In this document: one piece after another, positions 1 to 5,001 of the stretch
How positions within the stretch are numbered: the first letter of the stretch is position 1
Layout: every line of letters starts with the position of its first letter
Source of the DNA: CAZXVW01 sp964644025
GTDB lineage: Bacteria > Acidobacteriota > Terriglobia > Bryobacterales > Bryobacteraceae
Assembly: GCA_964644025.1 (NCBI GenBank)
Contig: CAZXVW010000197.1
Coordinates: forward strand, 1 to 7,574
Length of the DNA stretch: 7,574 bases
Direction of reading: 5' to 3'
Notes under the pieces: generated by a model
The model's input: only the letters and a program-made list of their open reading frames with translations
What the model was told of the DNA's origin: nothing
Databases searched by the model: none
Made by a program: the position numbers and the translations under genes

Positions 1-680
1 TTGGCCTCCCCCTTGCTGATCAGGTCCTCTTCCATGAGTTTCCGGAGCTCGCGCAGCGCCCGCTCATGCGGCGGCGCCGGCGTCGCCGGTTTCTCGCGCT
101 GCTTCCGGCGGCGGCGCCAGAACCAGAACCCGGCCGCTGCCAGGGCGACTAGCACTGCTCCATAGATCCACGGAGCCAGCCTGGGAAGCGCCACCGGCGG
201 GGCGATTTCCTTGATATCGGGAAGCCGGGAGGAGTCGGGCAACACGGAGACCACCCGCACCGGAACCGGGTCGGTCTTAATAACGCGACCGGCGCCGAAC
301 CGGATCGTGAGGGCCGGGATTTCATAGTCGCCCGGCAGGAACGGCTCCAGCTCATAGACCTGGCTGCGCAGGACCTGGTTGTCCCCCACCAGCCGGGGCT
401 CGCCGGAACGGGTCCGCGTCACGGTGAACTTGCCGAGCTTGCGATCAGCCGCGGGCGTCGGAAACTGGACCTTGTCGCTCTCACCGGCGCGGGCCTCCAG
501 CACCAGCTCGACGTGGTCAGCGGCCGTGATTTGCCGCCGGCTTACTTTCAGCGTCAGCGCCACGGGCCCGTTCTGGTAATGTTTCTCGATCGGGGAAGCC
601 TGCGGCGTCCGCGACCCGGGCCCGGTCCGGCAGGCCGCCGCCAGCAGCGCCACCAGCAGCACGGGCGCGGCTGCCTTCAC
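1..680 (-). CDS. BatD/DUF4381-like membrane-anchored protein, 3' end cut by window
   Basis: 226 codons are visible, read from GTG at 680-678; the C-terminus lies beyond the left edge. The start overlaps the stop of the DUF58 gene as GTGA and has a strong ribosome site (GGGGGAGG, 5 nt upstream). Layout: an N-terminal signal with a lipobox-like LLAAAC (Cys17), a beta-rich extracytoplasmic part (about 38-146, including ELEPFLPGDYEIPALTIRF), one transmembrane helix (about 172-188, ending in FWFW), then a basic RRRRK stop-transfer and a cytoplasmic tail with ALRELRKLMEEDLISKGEA. That order (Ig-like domain, single helix, short helical tail) is typical of BatD/DUF4381-type proteins encoded with MoxR and DUF58 genes. 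The role is inferred from the cluster: a membrane partner of the MoxR ATPase and VWA proteins. The lipobox is imperfect (Ala at -3), so an ordinary signal peptide is possible. Family placement is by architecture, not by a strong motif. Confidence 0.8.
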   Translation of the reverse strand, partial: MKAAAPVLLVALLAAACRTGPGSRTPQASPIEKHYQNGPVALTLKVSRRQITAADHVELVLEARAGESDKVQFPTPAADRKLGKFTVTRTRSGEPRLVGDNQVLRSQVYELEPFLPGDYEIPALTIRFGAGRVIKTDPVPVRVVSVLPDSSRLPDIKEIAPPVALPRLAPWIYGAVLVALAAAGFWFWRRRRKQREKPATPAPPHERALRELRKLMEEDLISKGEA

Positions 681-1552
681 AGGCGCCTCCCCCGGGCGCG
701 GAAAAAGCTCACCAGGTCCCGGACATAGTCCCGGCCGGTGACCACGTTGACCTGGTCCACTCCCACCGACTGCAACGTTTCCCGCAACCGCTCCTGGCGG
801 CGCCGCGCCAGCTCTTCCCAGCGCCGCCGGACGGCCGCATGGCTCGTGTCGACGGTGATCATCTCCCCGGTCTCGGCGTCCTCAAGGTCGATGAGGTCCG
901 CGTTGGGCAAGCTGATCTCCCGCGGGTCCTCCACCGAAATGGCGATCAGGTCATGGCGGCGCGCGGCGATCCGCAGGCGTTTCTCGTAGCCTTCGGCGAG
1001 AAAATCGGAAACCAGGAACACGACCCCGCGGCGGTGGGTGATCCGGCCCAGGTAGTCCAGCGCTCCTCCGAGATCGGTTCGGGTCCGGCGGGGTTTGAAA
1101 TTCAGCACGTCGCGGATGAGCCGCAACACGTGCGAGACGCCCTTGTTCGGCGGAATGTAAAGCTCGATGACGTCGGTGAAGATGATCAGCCCCACCTTGT
1201 CGTTGTTCTTGATGGCCGAGAAAGCCAGCAGTGCGCACAGCTCGGCGGCCACTTCGTTCTTGAGTTTCTCCCGGCTGCCGAACGAGCCGGAGGCCGACAG
1301 GTCCACCAGGAACAGGATGGTCAGCTCCCGCTCCTCCACGTATCGCTTCACGTAGGGATGGCCGGTGCGCGCGGTGACGTTCCAGTCGATGGTGCGGATC
1401 TCGTCGCCGGGTGTATACTCGCGCACCTCTTCGAACTCCATCCCCCGGCCTTTGAACACACTGTGGTATTCCCCGGCCAGCACGTCGTTGACGGCCTTGC
1501 TGGTGTAAATCTGGATGTACCGGATCTTCCTGGCCAGCTCTTGCGGAATCAT
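677..1552 (-). CDS. DUF58 domain protein (VWA-like)
   Basis: 291 aa, full length for the family. The DUF58 signature is clear: PGDEIRTIDWNVTAR at residues 48-62, followed by a VWA-like fold. Its metal-site motif DLSAS (84-88) keeps the D-x-S-x-S pattern; Thr159 (RTRTDLGGAL) and Asp183 (FLVSDF) are in the right places for the remaining MIDAS ligands. There is no signal peptide or transmembrane helix, so it is cytosolic or peripheral to the membrane. DUF58 proteins are regularly encoded directly after MoxR ATPases and are thought to act with them in assembling or activating membrane or periplasmic complexes; the exact substrate is unknown. The ATG overlaps the MoxR stop as ATGA, and the stop overlaps the next gene's GTG. 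With no strong ribosome site visible ahead of the ATG, translation probably depends on coupling to moxR. Confidence 0.95.
   Translation of the reverse strand: MIPQELARKIRYIQIYTSKAVNDVLAGEYHSVFKGRGMEFEEVREYTPGDEIRTIDWNVTARTGHPYVKRYVEERELTILFLVDLSASGSFGSREKLKNEVAAELCALLAFSAIKNNDKVGLIIFTDVIELYIPPNKGVSHVLRLIRDVLNFKPRRTRTDLGGALDYLGRITHRRGVVFLVSDFLAEGYEKRLRIAARRHDLIAISVEDPREISLPNADLIDLEDAETGEMITVDTSHAAVRRRWEELARRRQERLRETLQSVGVDQVNVVTGRDYVRDLVSFFRARGRRL
686..693 (-). promoter_or_regulatory. Strong Shine-Dalgarno for the BatD-like gene
   Basis: GGGGGAGG on the minus strand lies 5 nt before the GTG at 680. It sits inside the last codons of the DUF58 gene and supports the non-ATG start and translational coupling through the GTGA overlap. 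Confidence 0.7.
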
Positions 1553-2538
1553 GGAACTTCGACCGTGTCAAAGATCTCCTGGAGAAGGTCTTCGGAGGTT
1601 TTCTCCTCCGCCTCGGCTTCGTAGCTGACGATGACGCGGTGGCGCAGCACGTCCATGCCGACGGTCTTGACATCCTGCGGCGTCACGTAACCCCGCCCCT
1701 CGAGCAGCGCTTGCGCTCGCGCGGCCATGGCCAGGTAAATGGTGGCCCGCGGCGATGCCCCGTAGCGGATCAGGCCGCCGATCTCGAGTCCATAAGCCTC
1801 GGGATTTCGCGTGGCCTCGACCACATTCAGGATGTACTCCTCGATCTTCTCATCCATGTAGATTTCGTCGGCCAGCACCCGGAGGCGGAGGATGTCGGCG
1901 GGCTCGATGACCGGATTGACATCGAGCGCGGGCGCCGAGCGCGCCATCCGCTTCAGGATCTCGTGTTCTTCGGACTTGGTCGGGTAAGTCACCTTCAGCT
2001 TGAGCATGAACCGGTCCACCTGGGCCTCCGGCAGCGGATAGGTTCCCTCCTGCTCGATCGGGTTCTGGGTGGCGAGCACCATGAACGGGTCATCGAGCGG
2101 ATAGCTTTCCTCGCCGATCGTCACCTGCCGCTCCTGCATCGCCTCCAGCAGCGCGCTTTGCACCTTGGCCGGCGCGCGATTGATTTCATCGGCGAGAATG
2201 ATGTTGGCGAAAATCGGCCCCTTCTTGGTGGTGAACTCGCCGGTCCGGGGATTGTAAATGAGGGTGCCGATGAGGTCCGCCGGCAGCAGGTCCGGGGTGA
2301 ACTGGATGCGCCGGAACGAGGCGCGGATGGCCCGCGCGAGCGTCGTCACCGAAAGCGTCTTGGCCAGCCCCGGCACACCCTCGATCAGAACATGGTTATT
2401 GGAAAGCAGCGCCAGCAGGAGGCGCTCGACCAGGCGTTCCTGGCCCACGAGGACCTTGCGGATCTCGGCCCGGAGCTGGGCGAGCACCGCGCTTTCCTTT
2501 TCCACTTTGTCTCGGATTTCTCTTACGTCAACGGCCAC
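1549..2538 (-). CDS. moxR: MoxR-family AAA+ ATPase
   Basis: 329 aa, normal MoxR length, cytosolic. Every core ATPase motif is present: Walker A GVPGLAKT (54-61), Walker B ILADEINR (114-121), sensor 1 ATQNP (156-160), followed by the MoxR hallmark IEQEGTYPLPEAQVDRF (161-177), and sensor 2 GASPRA (260-265, Arg264). MoxR ATPases are chaperone-like and act on a partner complex, usually containing VWA proteins, encoded in the same operon; here the partners are the DUF58 and BatD-like genes immediately downstream. The start is GTG at 2538-2536, with GGGAG about 10 nt upstream, a rather long spacing. As first gene of the cluster it should be served by a promoter in the 400-bp region to its right. 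The annotation is firm; the substrate is not known. Confidence 0.97.
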   Translation of the reverse strand: MAVDVREIRDKVEKESAVLAQLRAEIRKVLVGQERLVERLLLALLSNNHVLIEGVPGLAKTLSVTTLARAIRASFRRIQFTPDLLPADLIGTLIYNPRTGEFTTKKGPIFANIILADEINRAPAKVQSALLEAMQERQVTIGEESYPLDDPFMVLATQNPIEQEGTYPLPEAQVDRFMLKLKVTYPTKSEEHEILKRMARSAPALDVNPVIEPADILRLRVLADEIYMDEKIEEYILNVVEATRNPEAYGLEIGGLIRYGASPRATIYLAMAARAQALLEGRGYVTPQDVKTVGMDVLRHRVIVSYEAEAEEKTSEDLLQEIFDTVEVP

Positions 2539-2759
2539 GATTTGCTTTCTCCCGTTTCCTGTCGTGGAACAAGTTGTCAGTGGATTCCGGCGCCGGCGGC
2601 CGCCCGCCGAAGGCGCAACGCTTGGGCGGCGATGCGTTCCGGGCGCTTGGGGCAGCGCGCGGCCTGGATCGATAAAGCTGAGCCGCGGGCAGCGAGATTG
2701 TCCCGGCGAGACGGCTCTTTCCGGGCGCGGCGGCTGCTGCGCCGGCCGCTTCCTTGTTG

Positions 2760-2788
2760 AGTCTATCCGATCCCGCGCCGGATTTCAG
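2760..2788 (-). promoter_or_regulatory. Weak sigma70-like promoter candidate for the moxR operon
   Basis: On the minus strand, CTGAAA (2788-2783) and TAGACT (2765-2760) are separated by exactly 17 nt; each hexamer matches the consensus at 4 of 6 positions. It would give a leader of roughly 210 nt ahead of moxR. Matches this weak arise by chance, so this is only a candidate. Confidence 0.22.
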
Positions 2789-2886
2789 TGGATTGGACGC
2801 CGCGCGGCCGGCGCCGGTTTCAAAGCTGCGCAGAACGTGAGCAGACCCGGCGGTAGCTAGCCAGTATGAACCCGGTAACTGCGTGT

Positions 2887-2903
2887 GTCCCCGGGGACCC
2901 CGG
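2887..2903 (-). terminator. GC-rich inverted repeat after the aldo/keto reductase gene, possible terminator hairpin
   Basis: Two overlapping perfect palindromes, GTCCCCGGGGAC (2887-2898) and CCGGGGACCCCGG (2891-2903), lie about 40 nt beyond the reductase stop in its direction of transcription. A stable 5-bp stem with a 3-nt loop is possible. There is no U-tract after it, so intrinsic termination is doubtful; it may equally be an operator or simply GC-rich chance. Confidence 0.25.
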
Positions 2904-2940
2904 TGACGGTGGAGGTTCCAGTCCTTGCGGCCGGTGGACC

Positions 2941-3912
2941 TCAGCTCACGGCCACCGGGCCGCGTAACTCGCCCCACTCGGCGGCCATGGCCTTGCCTTT
3001 TTCCTCCAGGCGAGCCAGCTCTTGCGCAGTGAAGGGCCGGTAGGCTTTCACCGTCGCGATCGCCTTTTCCAGCTCGGCGACGCTCTTCATGCCCATGATG
3101 GCCACGGAAAGCCCCGGAATGCTCAACGCGTACCGGACTGCGTCCTCGTAATGCTCTGGAGCCGAGAGCCGCGCGCCCTGGCCCTTTCCCCCGCCCAGAA
3201 TCTTCATCGCCACCGTGCCGATCCCGCGTTTCCTGGCCTCGGCGAAGACCGTCTCCTCGAAGTTATACGTGTGGCGGTCAACGAAGTTGGCCGCGCACAT
3301 CACCACTTCGATGTCCCCGGTGGCGATCACCGGCAACGTGCGTTTCGGCCGCAGGTGACTGGTGACGCCGATGTGGCGGATCACGCCCTTCTTCTTCAAG
3401 CGGCGCAATCCCTCCAGCACGCCGTCCTCGGCCAGCGCCGCTTCCAGGCTCGGGAACCGGTCGGTGAGGCCGATGTTGTGAATGTGGACGACGTCGAGGT
3501 AATCGGTCTGCAGTTTCCGCAAGCTTTCCCGCACATACCAGTTCGCGTCCCGCATCGAAGTGGCCTCCACCTTCGTCACCAGCACGACCTTGTCGCGCTT
3601 CCCCTTCAACGCCACGCCCAGGCGCTGCTCCGCCATCGTGTAGAACGGCGCCGTGTCGATGTAATTGATGCCCGCGTCGATGGCGGTGGCGACGATCCGG
3701 TTCACCACTTCCTGGCTCATCGCGGACCGGCCGAACGGCACCGTTCCAATCCCGAGCACGCTTACCTCCAGGCCGGTCCGCCCCAGCTTTCTCTTCGGTA
3801 TTGCTCCGCCTGCCGCCGCATTTGCCGGCGAGGAAACGGCCGCCAGCATCCCACCGGCGACTGCCGCGGCCTGTCCAAGTTCCCGCCGCGTCATGTGTTG
3901 TTGGTTCTTCAT
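2941..3912 (-). CDS. Tat-exported aldo/keto reductase
   Basis: 323 aa from ATG 3912. Residues 1-34 form a twin-arginine leader (TRRELGQ, then an Ala/Gly-rich hydrophobic stretch to about ANAAA), so the enzyme should be exported folded, with its cofactor. The (beta/alpha)8 aldo/keto reductase domain runs from about 40 (KLGRTGLEVSVLGIGT) to 290. The catalytic tetrad aligns as Asp86 and Tyr91 (YIDTAPFY), Lys114 (VLVTKVE) and His145 (DYLDVVHIH). Family members reduce carbonyls or oxidise alcohols with NAD(P)H; the substrate cannot be told here. Start choice: GGAGGA lies just before ATG 3912, giving a compact Tat leader. An in-frame ATG at 3972 also has GGGAGG 9 nt upstream and would add 20 residues, so it remains possible. 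The gene is divergent from the NIPSNAP gene, with a shared dyad between them. Confidence 0.93.
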   Translation of the reverse strand: MKNQQHMTRRELGQAAAVAGGMLAAVSSPANAAAGGAIPKRKLGRTGLEVSVLGIGTVPFGRSAMSQEVVNRIVATAIDAGINYIDTAPFYTMAEQRLGVALKGKRDKVVLVTKVEATSMRDANWYVRESLRKLQTDYLDVVHIHNIGLTDRFPSLEAALAEDGVLEGLRRLKKKGVIRHIGVTSHLRPKRTLPVIATGDIEVVMCAANFVDRHTYNFEETVFAEARKRGIGTVAMKILGGGKGQGARLSAPEHYEDAVRYALSIPGLSVAIMGMKSVAELEKAIATVKAYRPFTAQELARLEEKGKAMAAEWGELRGPVAVS

Positions 3913-3915
3913 GGC

Positions 3916-3921
3916 TCCTCC
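3916..3921 (-). promoter_or_regulatory. Shine-Dalgarno deciding the aldo/keto reductase start
   Basis: GGAGGA on the minus strand lies 3 nt before the ATG at 3912. It favours that start over ATG 3972, which has its own GGGAGG (3987-3982) 9 nt upstream. Both are plausible; the length of the Tat leader tips the choice to 3912. Confidence 0.5.
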
Positions 3922-4021
3922 AGCCAGCCGGAATGGACCCATCGGTTTCTCTCCGAGAGCATCCGGCCTCATCTCCTGTTTCCTCCCAGGATACTTTGTT
4001 TGCCGGCCCGGCCGCCGGTTC

Positions 4022-4047
4022 GCCGAATCGGCTACACTGGTAGCCGA
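4022..4047. promoter_or_regulatory. Dyad element in the divergent AKR/NIPSNAP promoter region, likely operator
   Basis: A perfect inverted repeat, TCGGCTAC (4028-4035) / ACTG / GTAGCCGA (4040-4047), has 8-bp arms and a 4-nt spacer. To its left, GCCGA at 4022-4026 forms a second, odd palindrome (GCCGAATCGGC) with the first arm, so the TCGGC half-site occurs three times in alternating orientation. It lies 38 nt before the NIPSNAP ATG and about 110 nt before the reductase ATG. A weak -10-like TACACT (4033-4038) sits inside it, with no good -35 seen. A repressor or activator site serving both genes is the simplest reading; an RNA hairpin in the NIPSNAP leader is the alternative. Confidence 0.45.
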
Positions 4048-4085
4048 ACTGGAAATCCGCGATGCGCAAGGAAGGACGGAAGCGA

Positions 4086-4862
4086 ATGAATCGACGCAAT
4101 TTCCTCGGTGGCGCCGTGGCGTCGGGCCTGGCTACGGGGCCGGCGGCCGGCAAGCAGACCGCCAATCAGTACATGGAATTGTGCTTTTACCAGTTGCGGA
4201 ACGACAGCCGCAATCAGCGGCGCCGGTTAACCGCATTTCTGAAGGACGCCCACCTGCCGATGACCCGCCGGCTGGGAATCGGCCCGGTCGGCTACTTCGA
4301 AGTCTACCTTGGCCCGGAAACGCCGCGGGTGGTGACGGTGGCGGCCTACGACTCGCTTGGGGATCTGCAGGCCAAGCAGGCGGCGCAGCGGTCCGACAAG
4401 GAGTGGATGCGTGCGAGCGAGGCGGTTTCCGAATCCGGCGAAGCGGTGTTCCAGCGGGTGGAGACCTGGCTGTTGCGGGCCTTTGACGGCATGCCGAAGC
4501 TGGCGGCCCCGCCCCTGGAGAAGGGCAAGCCGCCGCGCTTTTTCGATCTGCGCACTTACGAATCGGCCAGCTTCTCCGACCGCCGGCGTAAGATTGACAT
4601 GTTCAATTCCGGCGAGATCGAAATCTTCCGCCGCTGCGGTCTGCACCCCGTTTTCTTCGGCGAAACGCTGTTCGGCGGCAAGATACCCAATATTACCTAC
4701 ATGGTCTGGTACGACGACTGGGACGCGCGCGAAGCCGCCTGGGCCAAGTTTCGCCAGGACCCGGAGTGGAAGCGCATCAGCAAGGATCCCCGCTGGGCCG
4801 GCACGGTCTGCAACATCACCAACACATTCCTGCAGCCGCTCGCTTTTTCGCCGATCCGCTAG
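4086..4862 (+). CDS. Tat-exported NIPSNAP-family protein
   Basis: 258 aa from ATG 4086. The leader carries a twin-arginine motif (NRRNFLGG, Arg3-Arg4) and a short hydrophobic stretch ending near AAG, so the product is predicted to be exported by Tat. Two related ferredoxin-like (NIPSNAP/dimeric alpha-beta barrel) halves follow: about 29-131 (YMELCFYQLRND...) and about 151-256 (FFDLRTYES, then GLHPVFFGE and YMVWYDDWDAREAAWAKF with DPEW). The second half matches the NIPSNAP signature well. Biochemical roles in this family are mostly undefined; bacterial members are often annotated only as NIPSNAP proteins. Start choice: ATG 4086 gives a standard Tat leader with AGGA 9 nt upstream; the in-frame ATG at 4062 would add eight basic residues. 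It lies divergently from the reductase gene, and both share a dyad and an export route, suggesting linked expression. Confidence 0.9.
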   Translation: MNRRNFLGGAVASGLATGPAAGKQTANQYMELCFYQLRNDSRNQRRRLTAFLKDAHLPMTRRLGIGPVGYFEVYLGPETPRVVTVAAYDSLGDLQAKQAAQRSDKEWMRASEAVSESGEAVFQRVETWLLRAFDGMPKLAAPPLEKGKPPRFFDLRTYESASFSDRRRKIDMFNSGEIEIFRRCGLHPVFFGETLFGGKIPNITYMVWYDDWDAREAAWAKFRQDPEWKRISKDPRWAGTVCNITNTFLQPLAFSPIR

Positions 4863-4957
4863 CCCGGGTAGCGGCTGACCAGCATTCCTGCGCGGTAACT
4901 TCCATGCCCGCGGCGTAATCCCTTCCCGCCGGAGCTTCGTCATGGCCAACGAGCAGG

Positions 4958-4978
4958 CGGACGGAGAATCTCCGTCCG
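4958..4978. promoter_or_regulatory. Perfect 21-bp odd palindrome between NIPSNAP and the sulfotransferase-like gene
   Basis: CGGACGGAGA (4958-4967), a central A (4968) and the exact reverse complement TCTCCGTCCG (4969-4978). It lies 95 nt after the NIPSNAP stop and 23 nt before ATG 5002. Its symmetry fits a dimeric regulator site. As RNA it could form a stem that ends the upstream transcript or masks the translation start, but no U-tract follows. If translation began at ATG 4942 it would be inside coding sequence, which argues mildly for the 5002 start. Confidence 0.4.
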
Positions 4979-5001
4979 GCCGCACTTCTCACGGGTTCGT
5001 C

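Larger units (their letters stand above)
2539..2940. other. 402-bp region with no convincing gene (leader of the moxR operon)
   Basis: This lies between the 3' end of the aldo/keto reductase gene and the moxR start. Open frames cross it on both strands, but the predicted peptides are low-complexity Ala/Arg/Pro/Gly strings without recognisable motifs and run into neighbouring genes. It should contain the end of the reductase transcript and the promoter and 5' leader of the moxR operon. The only items seen are a weak promoter-like pair (2760-2788) and a GC-rich inverted repeat (2887-2903). No tRNA or riboswitch was recognised. Confidence 0.6.

Noticed and set aside
839..1624. Plus-strand open frame (261 codons) opposite the DUF58 gene
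   Set aside because: It is the mirror of a well-supported DUF58 gene and has no motif of its own.
1639..2760. Plus-strand open frame (373 codons) opposite moxR
   Set aside because: moxR on the other strand has every AAA+ motif. The antisense peptide is Arg/His/Leu-rich with no known signature.
2912..2942. Possible RNA gene: a T-arm-like GGTTCCAGTCC and a bulged stem near the reductase 3' end
   Set aside because: No acceptor, D or anticodon arms can be folded around it, and it overlaps the reductase stop codon.
2528..2977. Minus-strand open frame (149 codons) spanning the gap between the reductase and moxR genes
   Set aside because: It overlaps both neighbours, has a low-complexity Ala/Arg/Pro composition, and shows no domain. 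It is more likely leader and intergenic sequence.
3022..4089. Plus-strand open frame (355 codons) opposite the aldo/keto reductase
   Set aside because: The opposite strand encodes a complete reductase with its catalytic tetrad. The antisense product is His/Arg/Gln-rich with no domain, and it would also cover the divergent promoter.
4942..5001. N-terminal extension of the sulfotransferase-like protein from ATG 4942
   Set aside because: It has a fair ribosome site (GGAG at 7 nt), but the extra 20 residues are hydrophilic, would precede a standard Sec signal peptide, and would place the perfect palindrome inside coding sequence. Kept only as an alternative start.
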